Positions 17,647 through 26,681 of a stretch of 64,000 nt of DNA are shown piece after piece; the stretch's first letter is position 1; every line of letters begins with the position of its first letter. Under the pieces are notes generated by a model that worked only from the letters and a program-made list of their open reading frames with translations, ran no database searches and was not told the DNA's origin. This DNA comes from Sphingobacterium sp. LZ7M1. GTDB taxonomy: Bacteria > Bacteroidota > Bacteroidia > Sphingobacteriales > Sphingobacteriaceae. The stretch spans positions 806,001 to 870,000 of the forward strand of contig NZ_CP101134.1 of assembly GCF_024296865.1 (NCBI RefSeq). Reading direction: 5' to 3'. A program made the translations under genes and the position numbers.

Positions 17647-19221
17647 ATGATAGAGGTAAGACCAGATGAAGTTTCGGCAATTCTAAGAGAGCAATTGTCA
17701 GGCTTTAAGTCAGCAGCCGATTTAGAAGAAGTGGGTACCGTATTGCAAGTAGGTGACGGTATTGCGCGTATTTACGGCTTAACAAAAGTTCAATCAGGAG
17801 AGTTGGTTGAGTTTGCGAATGGACTACAAGGTATTGTGATGAACTTAGAAGAAGACAACGTAGGTGTTGTACTTTTAGGTCCATCGGATGAAATTAAAGA
17901 AGGTGATACTATCAAACGTACTAACCGTATCGCATCTATTAAAGTAGGTGAAGGTATGTTAGGCCGTGTGGTAAATACATTAGGTCAGCCTATCGATGGT
18001 AAAGGCCCAATTACTGGAGAGACTTTCGAAATGCCAATCGAGCGTAAAGCTCCTGGGGTTATCTACCGTCAACCAGTAACTGAACCATTACAGACTGGTC
18101 TTAAAGCGATCGATGCCATGATCCCAATCGGACGTGGACAGCGTGAGCTTGTGATTGGTGACCGTCAAACTGGTAAGACTGCCGTTTGTATCGACACCAT
18201 TTTGAATCAAAAAGAATTTTACGAAGCTGGTCAACCAGTATTCTGTATATATGTTGCGGTAGGACAAAAGAACTCTACAGTAGCGAACATCGTTCGTACA
18301 TTAGAGGAAAAAGGTGCTATGCCATACACAGTGATCGTATCTGCATCAGCTGCGGATCCTGCTCCAATGCAGTTCTACGCGCCAATGGCGGGTGCTGCTA
18401 TCGGTGAATACTTCCGTGATACAGGTCGTCCGGCATTGATCGTTTATGATGACTTGTCTAAACAAGCGGTTGCTTACCGTGAAGTGTCATTATTATTGAA
18501 ACGTCCTCCAGGCCGTGAGGCATATCCAGGAGACGTATTCTACCTTCACTCTCGTCTATTAGAGCGTGCTGCGAAGATCAATAGTTCTGATGAGATCGCT
18601 CGTAACATGAACGACCTTCCTGCATCATTGAAAGACAAAGTGAAAGGTGGTGGTTCATTAACAGCACTTCCGATCATTGAAACTCAAGCGGGTGACGTAT
18701 CTGCATATATCCCTACCAACGTAATTTCCATCACAGATGGTCAGATCTTCTTGGAGTCGAACTTGTTCAACGCAGGTATCCGCCCAGCGATCAACGTAGG
18801 TATCTCGGTATCACGTGTAGGTGGTAATGCGCAGATCAAATCAATGAAGAAAGTTGCTGGTACCTTGAAATTAGATCAAGCGCAGTACCGTGAATTGGAA
18901 GCTTTCGCGAAATTCGGTTCTGACTTAGATGCGGCTACAAAAGCGGTATTGGACAAAGGTATCCGTAACGTGGAAATCTTGAAACAAGGTCAGTATTCAC
19001 CAGTTTCAGTAGAGAAACAAGTTGCTATTATCTACGCAGGTACAAAAGGTTTACTACGTAACGTTCCTGTAAACAAAGTGAGAGAATTCGAAGAAGAATT
19101 CTTGACTCAACTAGAGCAACGTCATCCAGAAGTATTGTCAGCACTTAAAGCTGGTAAGTTCTCTGATGAATTAACTGATGTATTAGAAAAAGTAGCTAAG
19201 GAATTAGCTTCAAAATATTAA
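17647..19221 (+). CDS. atpA: F-type ATP synthase F1 subunit alpha
   Basis: The 524-residue non-catalytic nucleotide-binding subunit contains the beta-barrel N-domain, the P-loop GDRQTGKT (about 175) and the family signature [25 protein letters not shown] at the N-terminus matches the delta-binding segment. Codon choice is strongly biased, as expected for a highly expressed gene. It is followed by a heptad-repeat inverted array in the 105 bp before atpG. Confidence 0.97.
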   Translation: MIEVRPDEVSAILREQLSGFKSAADLEEVGTVLQVGDGIARIYGLTKVQSGELVEFANGLQGIVMNLEEDNVGVVLLGPSDEIKEGDTIKRTNRIASIKVGEGMLGRVVNTLGQPIDGKGPITGETFEMPIERKAPGVIYRQPVTEPLQTGLKAIDAMIPIGRGQRELVIGDRQTGKTAVCIDTILNQKEFYEAGQPVFCIYVAVGQKNSTVANIVRTLEEKGAMPYTVIVSASAADPAPMQFYAPMAGAAIGEYFRDTGRPALIVYDDLSKQAVAYREVSLLLKRPPGREAYPGDVFYLHSRLLERAAKINSSDEIARNMNDLPASLKDKVKGGGSLTALPIIETQAGDVSAYIPTNVISITDGQIFLESNLFNAGIRPAINVGISVSRVGGNAQIKSMKKVAGTLKLDQAQYRELEAFAKFGSDLDAATKAVLDKGIRNVEILKQGQYSPVSVEKQVAIIYAGTKGLLRNVPVNKVREFEEEFLTQLEQRHPEVLSALKAGKFSDELTDVLEKVAKELASKY

Positions 19222-19317
19222 TTAGACATTAGATGTTAGACATTAGACAATAGACCTTGATGGCGCCTCAAAACGCATGAAAGATCTTATGTCTTGTGTC
19301 TAATGTCTCTTATCTAT
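19222..19317. repeat. inverted heptad-repeat array 2 (inside the atp operon)
   Basis: The left arm 19222-19256 has five 7-bp units (TTAGACA, TTAGATG, TTAGACA, TTAGACA, ATAGACC). The right arm 19290-19317 has four units of the reverse complement (TGTCTAA-like). The spacer is about 33 bp. The right arm ends 9 nt before the atpG ATG, so a transcript hairpin would sit at its ribosome-entry region. Confidence 0.8.
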
Positions 19318-19326
19318 AATGAAATT

Positions 19327-20208
19327 ATGGCAAACTTAAAAGAAGTTAGAAATCGTATTACCTCCGTATCTTCTACGCAACAGATTACCAAAGCGATGAA
19401 AATGGTATCTGCAGCGAAGTTGAAACGTGCAACCAATGCTATCATCCAATTGCGTCCGTATGCGACAAAATTGAGGGAGATCTTGGCTCAGGTTTCAGCC
19501 TCCGTAGAAGGTAATAATTCGCCATTCACGCAAGATCGTATCCCTACGAAGGTATTGATCATCGTGGTGACCTCAAACAGAGGTTTAGCGGGAGCTTTCA
19601 ATGCTAATGCCATTAAAACTGCCAATAATTTGATTGCAACGAAATATGCAGATCAATTCGCAAGAGGAGATGTCAGTATTATCGCAATCGGAAAAAGAGG
19701 TCAGGATTTCTTCAGCAAACGTGATTTCAAGGTAATCGGTAATAACAACGAATTGTTCAACAATTTGGATTTCGAAAATGTTTCGAAAATTACGGAGTAC
19801 GTGATGGAACAGTTTAAAGAAGGAAACATCGACCGCGTAGAGGTGGTATATAACCAGTTCCGTAATGCAGCCGTTCAAATCTTGACATCAGAGCAGATTT
19901 TACCTCTTTTGCCTGAGAATAAAGAAGAGGACAATGTTGCTGAATTGGATTATATCATCGAGCCTTCAAAAGAAAAAATCATTGAAGAGCTTATTCCTAA
20001 AGCAATCAAGATTCAGTTATACAAAGCAGTACTGGATTCACATGCGTCTGAGCATGGTGCCCGTATGACTGCGATGGATAAAGCAACAGAAAACGCAGGA
20101 GACTTGTTACGCCAATTGAAACTGTCGTACAACCAAGCGCGTCAAGCAGCAATTACAACAGAGTTGACAGAGATCGTTTCTGGTGCTGCAGCCCTTTCAA
20201 ATGGCTAA
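19327..20208 (+). CDS. atpG: F-type ATP synthase F1 subunit gamma
   Basis: The 293-residue central stalk subunit starts MANLKEVRNRITSV and has TQQITKAMKMVSAAKLKRA at the N-terminal helix. It ends with the signature ARMTAMDKATENAGDLL and a C-terminal helix (ARQAAITTELTEIVSGA). An in-frame start at 19294 lies within the heptad array and is not credible; the ATG at 19327 gives the family N-terminus. It is the last gene of the operon. atpD and atpC are not in the window, as is usual for Bacteroidetes. Confidence 0.96.
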   Translation: MANLKEVRNRITSVSSTQQITKAMKMVSAAKLKRATNAIIQLRPYATKLREILAQVSASVEGNNSPFTQDRIPTKVLIIVVTSNRGLAGAFNANAIKTANNLIATKYADQFARGDVSIIAIGKRGQDFFSKRDFKVIGNNNELFNNLDFENVSKITEYVMEQFKEGNIDRVEVVYNQFRNAAVQILTSEQILPLLPENKEEDNVAELDYIIEPSKEKIIEELIPKAIKIQLYKAVLDSHASEHGARMTAMDKATENAGDLLRQLKLSYNQARQAAITTELTEIVSGAAALSNG

Positions 20209-20233
20209 TAAATAAAAATATTAATTTGTATAA

Positions 20234-20266
20234 GGAAAGCCGTTATCATTTGATAACGGCTTTTTT
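20234..20266 (+). terminator. intrinsic terminator of the atp operon
   Basis: The stem AAAGCCGTTATCA / TGATAACGGCTTT has a short loop and is followed by TTTTG, 26 nt after the atpG stop. Confidence 0.9.
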
Positions 20267-20329
20267 GTTGGCTATGGTTGGATTGTTGGAAAAATATTTC
20301 AGTCCTGCTGGGTAATGTCATTAAGTTAT

Positions 20330-20650
20330 GGAAAAACAAAATTTAGATTCTTCGTTACTTTTGAAGCGCAAAAGTAACCAAACCGACGAAGGAGCTCACG
20401 GATACCAAAATCAACTCGAATCCGTAAACGCTTCGGCCCATTTAAGGTGGCTTTTCGCACGGGCTCCCGCACATGGATAGAATGCCTTGTTGTCGGGAAT
20501 ATCTTTCAATAGATCATCCCTTTTAAGGGGATGATCTTCTGAAAGCATTCCAAGGCCAATCCCATCGCACAGGTCAACGGCATTCTTTCCATCTCTCCGC
20601 CACTGGAAATGAGCCAGAGGCTAAAGGACTTCCTGAGGAAGGATAAATGT
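20330..20650. other. gene-free sequence that looks like a degenerate dispersed element
   Basis: This stretch has GC-rich blocks (for example CGACGAAGGAGCTCACGG and GCTTTTCGCACGGGCTCC), unlike its AT-rich surroundings. It holds a strong hairpin AGATCATCCC / GGGATGATCT (20511-20537). No frame is convincingly coding. It resembles intergenic blocks I associate with Sphingobacteriaceae genomes. The rest of the 20209-21075 gap holds a terminator and repeat copy C. Confidence 0.4.
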
Positions 20651-20704
20651 TTGTTAATTTTCCAAACATCCAGCAGGGGTGGAATATTTATCAATTAGCA
20701 TATT

Positions 20705-20784
20705 ATCTTGGTCTATCCTTTAATCCCTTAATCCTGGTTCATGCACAGATCTTGGTCCATCTTCGAATCCTTAATCCTGGTTCA
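20705..20784 (+). repeat. dispersed repeat family 1, copy C (two tandem units)
   Basis: The units at 20705-20741 and 20749-20784 both begin ATCTTGGTCnATC and end TTAATCCTGGTTCA, with a period of 44 bp. The GC box seen in copies A, B and D is absent. Confidence 0.75.
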
Positions 20785-21075
20785 AAACCCACTCAAATCT
20801 CCTATCTCCCATCTCATATCGATCCCAAGCAAACCATTCCATTTCCACGATGTTCTATTTATTAACAGCAGAAAGATTAATATTATGACAACATTACCTT
20901 AATATTACGCATTTGACTTCTGTATTTCTGACTATTATCGTAATTTTGTCAAAATTTTAGTTTTCAATTTGCTCTGAAGAGCAATTTTATAAATTTGTGT
21001 TGGGTTTTTATAACTCAGTGAGCTTTGATAGGGTTAATTCGATTAACCTTGGGTGTAAATGAAATTATTTAGGGT

Positions 21076-21765
21076 ATGGCAAAGAAATTATATGTTTCCA
21101 ATTCGACAGAGTCTTCGAGAATGTTCAAGAATGATTTTCTTGAATCGTTGACCAAGGTACATTATTCTGTTCCATTGATATTTTGGATTCCTGTTAAGAT
21201 CTTTTTTATTTGGAGGGCATTGGTCCCTGGGGGATTGTCAGTTGGTACTGTTGTGATGTACTATATCTTTGGTCTGTTGTTTTGGACTTTGGCGGAATAT
21301 GTGTTGCATAGATGGGTTTTCCATTATGAACCGAGTTCAAAATTCGGTAAAAGAGTGCATTTTATTTTCCATGGGGTACACCATGACTATCCTAAGGATC
21401 GCTTGCGATTGGTTATGCCACTTTCTGCAAGTATCCCAATGGCAGCAATCATCTATTTTATCTTTAGCTTTTTCTTTTCGCCCTATACCTTAGCGGCATT
21501 CTTCTCGGGGTTCTTATTGGGTTACCTGATCTATGATGAATGCCATTATGCGATGCATCATGCTAATTTTAAATCAGGCTTGTTTAAAAGGATTAAGGAT
21601 CACCACATGTTGCACCATTACTCGGAACCTGAAAAAGGTTTTGGGGTTAGTTCAGCGATCTGGGATGTAATCTTCGGTTCTGGATTTAGCAAAAAGAAAG
21701 CTGCCCAAACAGATAAGAAAAAAGCAAATGAACTCAAGGAAGTCCAGCAACAACAATTAAATTAA
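21076..21765 (+). CDS. FA2H-like fatty-acid hydroxylase (sterol desaturase superfamily)
   Basis: The 229-residue membrane di-iron enzyme has the full set of histidine motifs: HRWVFHYE, FHGVHHDYP, DECHYAMHH and KDHHMLHHYSEPEKGFGVSS, spread over about four membrane segments. The HHDYPKD and EKGFGVSS motifs are those of fatty-acid 2-hydroxylases (Scs7/FA2H). Sphingobacteria make sphingolipids with 2-hydroxy acyl chains, so N-acyl 2-hydroxylation is the likely role; this is inference. The C-terminus is a lysine- and glutamine-rich tail. It is convergent with fabH. Confidence 0.85.
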   Translation: MAKKLYVSNSTESSRMFKNDFLESLTKVHYSVPLIFWIPVKIFFIWRALVPGGLSVGTVVMYYIFGLLFWTLAEYVLHRWVFHYEPSSKFGKRVHFIFHGVHHDYPKDRLRLVMPLSASIPMAAIIYFIFSFFFSPYTLAAFFSGFLLGYLIYDECHYAMHHANFKSGLFKRIKDHHMLHHYSEPEKGFGVSSAIWDVIFGSGFSKKKAAQTDKKKANELKEVQQQQLN

Positions 21766-21769
21766 ATAT

Positions 21770-21808
21770 ATACAGAAGGGGTTCAGATTTTCTGCCCCCC
21801 TTCTGTAT
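21770..21808. terminator. bidirectional intrinsic terminator
   Basis: ACAGAAGGGG pairs with CCCCTTCTGT around an AT-rich loop. It lies between the convergent fatty-acid hydroxylase and fabH genes. Confidence 0.75.
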
Positions 21809-21824
21809 TATGGCTGATTTTGTA

Positions 21825-22874
21825 TTACCAGCGAATCAAAGCTGATCCCCAGGTGAATCCGGCGCCAAAAGCAGCCAGACATACCAAATCACCATCTTTT
21901 ATTTTACCTTCCTCCCAAGCTTCGCAAAGTGCAATGGGCACCGAAGCAGCAGTGGTATTGCCATATTTCTGGATGTTATTGAAAACCTGGTCGTCTGACA
22001 AGCCCAAAGTCTTTTGGACGAACTGAGAAATACGAAGGTTTGCCTGATGAGGAATCAACATGTCAATATCTGCAGTTTTCAGGTTGTTTTTTGCTAAAGC
22101 TTCCCCAATTACTTCAGGGAATTTTACGACAGCTTTTTTGAATACGGCTTGGCCATCCATATATGGGAATGCTGAACCGTCTTCCAGCATTTCTTTGGTC
22201 ATTAACATACCGCCCAATTCTACGTCTGGCCATTGTGGCATCTGTTCGCCCAAATAATAACCAGCAGAAGCACCAGGGTAGTACATCGCCAGTTTCTCTG
22301 CTTCGGCACCATCAGAATGAAGGTGTGTGCTCAAAATGCCTTTCCCTTCTTCTTTGGTTGGTTGCAATACCACAGCACCTGCACCATCGCCAAAAATTAC
22401 GGAAACTGCGCGACCACGGGTTGAGAAATCCAATGCGAAGGAGTGTTTTTCAGAACCGACTACCAGGATATTTTTGTACATACCTGTTTTGATGAACTGG
22501 TCGGCAATGGACAAGGCGTAGATAAACCCCGAACATTGGTTTCTAACATCTAATGCACCCACTTCTTTCATGCCCATTTCGCGCTGTAATAAAACGCCAC
22601 AGCCCGGGAAATAGTAATCAGGGGAAAGGGTAGCAAAAATAACAAAGTCGATTTCTTCTGCAGTGGTATTTGCTCTTTCAATAGCAATTTTGGAAGCTTC
22701 TACGGCCATACTGGTTGTTGTTTCACCCACTCTATCGGCGAAACGACGTTCTTTAATCCCCGTACGCTCTTGAATCCATTCATCACTTGTGTCCATAAAA
22801 CGGGTCAGGTCATTATTGGTATATACGTTCTTTGGGACATAGTATCCCAAGCCGGCTATTCTTGATTGAAACAT
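21825..22874 (-). CDS. fabH: 3-oxoacyl-ACP synthase III
   Basis: FabH condenses acyl-CoA with malonyl-ACP to start fatty-acid synthesis; in this phylum branched-chain primers are usual. The 349 residues carry the catalytic triad C114 (VRNQCSGFIY), H276 (HQANLRI) and N306 (KYGNTTAAS). They also have DTSDEWIQERTGI near the N-terminus and the C-terminal GAGFTWGSALIRW. I chose the ATG at 22874; the frame opens 7 codons earlier at a TTG. It is divergent from clpS. The rest of the fab or plsX/rpmF genes are not adjacent. Confidence 0.93.
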   Translation of the reverse strand: MFQSRIAGLGYYVPKNVYTNNDLTRFMDTSDEWIQERTGIKERRFADRVGETTTSMAVEASKIAIERANTTAEEIDFVIFATLSPDYYFPGCGVLLQREMGMKEVGALDVRNQCSGFIYALSIADQFIKTGMYKNILVVGSEKHSFALDFSTRGRAVSVIFGDGAGAVVLQPTKEEGKGILSTHLHSDGAEAEKLAMYYPGASAGYYLGEQMPQWPDVELGGMLMTKEMLEDGSAFPYMDGQAVFKKAVVKFPEVIGEALAKNNLKTADIDMLIPHQANLRISQFVQKTLGLSDDQVFNNIQKYGNTTAASVPIALCEAWEEGKIKDGDLVCLAAFGAGFTWGSALIRW

Positions 22875-22930
22875 AGGTCTAACTTTAATAAACAATTCAG
22901 CTAAATTACTGATTTATTTGAAAAATAAGC

Positions 22931-22938
22931 TATTTTTG
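22931..22938 (+). promoter_or_regulatory. clpS -7 promoter box (TATTTTTG), probably leaderless
   Basis: TATTTTTG fits TAnnTTTG and ends only 4 nt before the clpS ATG. Transcription should start at or next to the start codon. Confidence 0.55.
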
Positions 22939-22942
22939 CAGT

Positions 22943-23224
22943 ATGAGCACTGAAGTTGAACAAGAAACATTTACCCTTGAAGAAATCCTTGCAGTTACCA
23001 AAGATTCCAACAAGTTGATTTTGTGGAATGATGATTTCAATACCTTTGACCATGTCATTCACTGTCTCATGCATTACCTCCAATATTCCGAAGCTGAAGC
23101 ATCACGTATCGCCTGGACCGTACATACCAAAGGTAAGTGTACTATCCTGGAAGGTACCTATACCGAAGTCGAGGTCTACCGAAAGATCCTAAAAACTGAA
23201 GGATTAACCGTTTCGGTGGAATAA
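22943..23224 (+). CDS. clpS: ATP-dependent Clp protease adaptor ClpS
   Basis: ClpS delivers N-degron substrates to ClpAP. The 93-residue protein has an unstructured acidic N-terminus and then the fold with LILWNDDFNTFDHVIHCL (Asn/Asp of the N-degron pocket), HTKGKCTILEG and the helix EVEVYRKILKTEGLTVSVE. Length and motifs are normal. The gene stands alone between fabH and a receptor gene. Confidence 0.92.
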   Translation: MSTEVEQETFTLEEILAVTKDSNKLILWNDDFNTFDHVIHCLMHYLQYSEAEASRIAWTVHTKGKCTILEGTYTEVEVYRKILKTEGLTVSVE

Positions 23225-23311
23225 ATACCCTCGTAATAATACAGTTACGAGCATTTAACTTTCTTAATTATTGCGCAACTTTGTGGCTGAAAACACTAAG
23301 AAAGATCCAAA

Positions 23312-25804
23312 ATGCTATTGAAAAGATGCCTAAGCAGTTTATTTTTATTATTCCCTATTATTTTATTTGCCCAGAAAGTCGATATTCAAGGTCGAATTTT
23401 AGAACAAGATAGTATCAGGCCGGCAATCGGAGCCAGTGTAAGCTTGCTGTCGAATGTGAACAATGCATATATCCGTGGCCAACAAACTAGCGCCAATGGT
23501 TCTTTTTCTATCCCAGATGTTGACCCTGGAACCTATAACCTTCAAGTGACCTATATTGGTTTTGCTACCTATACTCGTAATAATTTTGTTGTTACAGCGG
23601 GTAAAGATATAGACTTGGGTGCTATTGTATTGGCTGAAGAAGGGGAGAAGATCTCTGAAGTGGTTGTTCAAGGTAGGGTTCCTGACCTTCAGATTGGCAT
23701 TGACAAGAAGGTTTTTGATGTTTCCCAAAGTATGGTCAGTGTTGGCGGATCTGCGCAGGACCTGTTGGGCAATGTCCCTACGCTGCAGGTAGAGTCTGAT
23801 GGGAGCATCAGTCTTCGTGGATCGAGTAGTGTACGATTCTTGGTCGATGGAAAAGAATCGGCTATGGCAGGATCGGATATCAATGCTTTTCTACAATCCT
23901 TGCCAGCAGATGCTATTGCCAAGGTTGAAATCATTACCAACCCCTCTGCAAAATATGATGCAGAAGGACAATCAGGTATCATCAATATTATCCTTAAGAA
24001 AAATGCCCGCTTAGGCCTGAATGGATCGGTAACAGCTTCGGGTGGTTCCTATGAAAATGCAAATGCTGGAGTGACCCTTAATTATAGAGATGGCAAGGTG
24101 AATTATTTTGGAAACTATAATTTCAGTCGCCGTAATAATTTAGGGAGTGGCTTTTCAGATAACATCGATTATATCAATGGGGGAATAACCAATGAAAGCC
24201 CTAGGACCCAAAGTATCGAAGAAAGCAATCGACTAGGGTACAACCATACGATCCGATTCGGTACAGATTATTATATGAACGATAAGACAACCTTGAGCTT
24301 GACCACCAACTTGAGCTTAAGGGATAATGAACGTGGGAATGATATCAACTATAATTATTGGAATGTTCCAGGATTGGGGACGACCAGTTTCCGTAATTCC
24401 TTGCAGAATGAAGATGATTTGGGAATTGATGCCCAAGTAGATTTTAAGCGTACATTAAAGCGTGAAGGGGAAGAGTTGACGGCCAATGTTTCCTTTGGTT
24501 ATGATACAGAGGATGGTGTAAATGATTTCCATCAAACATTTGCAAACGGGAATGCGGATCTGAAGCGTGTGAACAATACCTCAGAGTCCGGTAAGAACTG
24601 GAACATGCAATTGGATTATGTTCTGCCATTAGGTGAGAACCATAAATTCGAGGCTGGATATCGCAGTATCTTAAGGTATTCCGATGAAAGTCAATATTCA
24701 GAAGAGCTTGATTCATTAACCCAGCAATTTCTTCCTGATTATCGGATTACGAACGATTTTGACATGACGAGCACCGTTCATGCGCTATATGCCAATTACC
24801 AAAAACAGATTACAGAGAAATTAGGAGCACAAGTTGGCTTAAGGGCTGAGCAAGCAAACCTGAATACCAATATCTATTCGCATGATTTAGATAACCCAAG
24901 CATTATTAAGAGTGACCAAGGTAAATTGGATTATTTCCGCCTATATCCAAGTGTTTTCTTAAGTTATGCTGTAGGAAAAGGACAGGGAGACAAAGTGCAG
25001 TTAAGTTATTCACGCCGTGTGCAGCGCCCAAGGGGATGGCAAGTGAACCCATTTATCGATGTTTCAGATGTTCAGAATTACCGTCAGGGTAATCCTAACT
25101 TGCTACCAGAAGATATTCATTCCACTGAATTGAGCTTTTCAAAGTTTTATGAGAAATGGAACTTTATTTCATCGGTGTTTTATCGTCGTGTGAACGATCA
25201 AACCCAGCCGGTGATCTATGATGAAAGCTTGATTGCTGATATTGTAGGAGATAGGACGAATGTAACCTATATGAAATGGGAAAATGCATCGGATCTGGAT
25301 GCTTTTGGATTTGAGTTGATATCCAAGGTTAATTTAACCAAGTGGTGGGATGTTACAGCAAATGCCAATCTTTCACAAATTACTTTCCATCCAAAAGCCG
25401 GTCTGGGACTTGAAGGCAGAGAGTCGTTCAACTGGAACGGAAACCTGACGACAAACCTAAAAATCACACCTACTTTTTCTGCTCAGGTCAGAGGAGATTA
25501 TAGAAGTGGAATGAAGACCATGCAAGGTGAAATGAAGCCTATGCGTGGAGTTGATGTGGCCTTGAAAAAGGATGTGTTGAAGAACAAGGGTAGTTTAATG
25601 CTGAATGTACGAGATGCATTCAATACGCGCAAATTCCAAATGCACAATTACTTGCCGAACCGTGAAATGCAGTTTTCGCATAGATGGATGAAGAGGATGA
25701 TTACTTTGTCATTTACCTACCGATTTGGTCTTCAAAATTTTGGAAGAAAAGACCGTGAGCAACAAGGTCCTGACATGGACGATATGGGCGGTCAACAATT
25801 TTAA
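23312..25804 (+). CDS. outer-membrane beta-barrel receptor (TonB-dependent-receptor-like, OMP_b-brl_3 type)
   Basis: The 830-residue protein has a signal peptide ending IILFAQ. A CarboxypepD_reg-like beta-sandwich follows (about 22-110, GRILEQDSIRPAIGASVSLL), then a plug domain (SVGGSAQDLLGNVPTLQVE, LRGSSSVRFLVDGKES) and a long beta-barrel. IEIITNPSAKYDAEGQSGI-like plug sequence is characteristic of this family. The substrate is unknown; there is no SusD partner. The tail is Asp-, Gly- and Gln-rich. Confidence 0.85.
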   Translation: MLLKRCLSSLFLLFPIILFAQKVDIQGRILEQDSIRPAIGASVSLLSNVNNAYIRGQQTSANGSFSIPDVDPGTYNLQVTYIGFATYTRNNFVVTAGKDIDLGAIVLAEEGEKISEVVVQGRVPDLQIGIDKKVFDVSQSMVSVGGSAQDLLGNVPTLQVESDGSISLRGSSSVRFLVDGKESAMAGSDINAFLQSLPADAIAKVEIITNPSAKYDAEGQSGIINIILKKNARLGLNGSVTASGGSYENANAGVTLNYRDGKVNYFGNYNFSRRNNLGSGFSDNIDYINGGITNESPRTQSIEESNRLGYNHTIRFGTDYYMNDKTTLSLTTNLSLRDNERGNDINYNYWNVPGLGTTSFRNSLQNEDDLGIDAQVDFKRTLKREGEELTANVSFGYDTEDGVNDFHQTFANGNADLKRVNNTSESGKNWNMQLDYVLPLGENHKFEAGYRSILRYSDESQYSEELDSLTQQFLPDYRITNDFDMTSTVHALYANYQKQITEKLGAQVGLRAEQANLNTNIYSHDLDNPSIIKSDQGKLDYFRLYPSVFLSYAVGKGQGDKVQLSYSRRVQRPRGWQVNPFIDVSDVQNYRQGNPNLLPEDIHSTELSFSKFYEKWNFISSVFYRRVNDQTQPVIYDESLIADIVGDRTNVTYMKWENASDLDAFGFELISKVNLTKWWDVTANANLSQITFHPKAGLGLEGRESFNWNGNLTTNLKITPTFSAQVRGDYRSGMKTMQGEMKPMRGVDVALKKDVLKNKGSLMLNVRDAFNTRKFQMHNYLPNREMQFSHRWMKRMITLSFTYRFGLQNFGRKDREQQGPDMDDMGGQQF

Positions 25805-25862
25805 TACTTGATTTTACGATAAGATTATTTAAATTAGATTTTCACTTAATCAACTTTATACT

Positions 25863-26681
25863 ATGAAAAGAAACTTTATGTATGTATTAGTAGGCGCAAT
25901 CGGATTGACAGTTGCCTCATGTGCAACCAAGAACGCTTCCACGCAAAAAGGAGCAGATGTTCCTGCCTATGAAGTACTGGACCTGCCTAAAGTATCCCTT
26001 AAAGATTTTAAAAAGAACTCCGCTGGAGCATACGTTCTATTTGATGGAACATCATTGAATGGATGGAGAGGCTACGGCAAAGACCATGTGCCAAGTAAAT
26101 GGGGCATTGATAACGGAACCTTGAAGTTTTCAAAAGCACCTGCTGGTGTACAAAATCCTGAAGGTGGAGATTTGATCTTCGCTCATGATTTCAAAAACTT
26201 TGAACTGGAATTTGAGTGGAAGATTTCAAAAGGAGGAAACTCTGGAACCTTCTTCTTGGCTAAAGAAATCAAAGGACAGCCAATTTACATTTCAAGTCCT
26301 GAGTTCCAGTTATTGGATAATGAAAACCACCCTGATGCAAAACAAGGTGTTGATGGAAACCGTAAATCATCTTCATTGTATGATATGATCCCTGCGAAAC
26401 CTCAAAATGCATTCCCTGCAGGCGAGTGGAACAGAGCTAAGATTGTTGTTAGCAAAGGAAAAGTAACGCATTACCAGAACGACGAGAAAGTTGTTGAATA
26501 TGAATTGTGGACTCCTGAGTGGACTCAATTATTGGAAGCTAGTAAATTCAGCAAGGAAAAATGGCCTTTGGCATTTGAGTTATTGAATAACGTAGGTGGT
26601 AAATCGAAATCAGGTGTGATCGGATTCCAAGATCACGGTGATGATGTATGGTTGAGAAATATCACTGTAAAAGAATTATAA
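25863..26681 (+). CDS. DUF1080 (3-keto-disaccharide hydrolase-like) lipoprotein
   Basis: The 272-residue protein has a lipoprotein signal (LTVASC, Cys about 20) and then a concanavalin/LamG-like DUF1080 domain. That domain starts YVLFDGTSLNGWRGYG and contains FELEFEWKISKGGNSGTFFL and the end motif GFQDHGDDVWLRNITVKEL. The family includes 3-keto-glycoside hydrolases, so sugar processing in the periplasm or at the surface is likely. Its stop codon overlaps the start of the SGNH hydrolase gene (TAATG). Confidence 0.85.
   Translation: MKRNFMYVLVGAIGLTVASCATKNASTQKGADVPAYEVLDLPKVSLKDFKKNSAGAYVLFDGTSLNGWRGYGKDHVPSKWGIDNGTLKFSKAPAGVQNPEGGDLIFAHDFKNFELEFEWKISKGGNSGTFFLAKEIKGQPIYISSPEFQLLDNENHPDAKQGVDGNRKSSSLYDMIPAKPQNAFPAGEWNRAKIVVSKGKVTHYQNDEKVVEYELWTPEWTQLLEASKFSKEKWPLAFELLNNVGGKSKSGVIGFQDHGDDVWLRNITVKEL

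Noticed and set aside
20506..20694. 62-codon minus-strand frame in the GC-rich block
   Set aside because: It spans a strong hairpin in a non-coding block and no start or family feature supports it.
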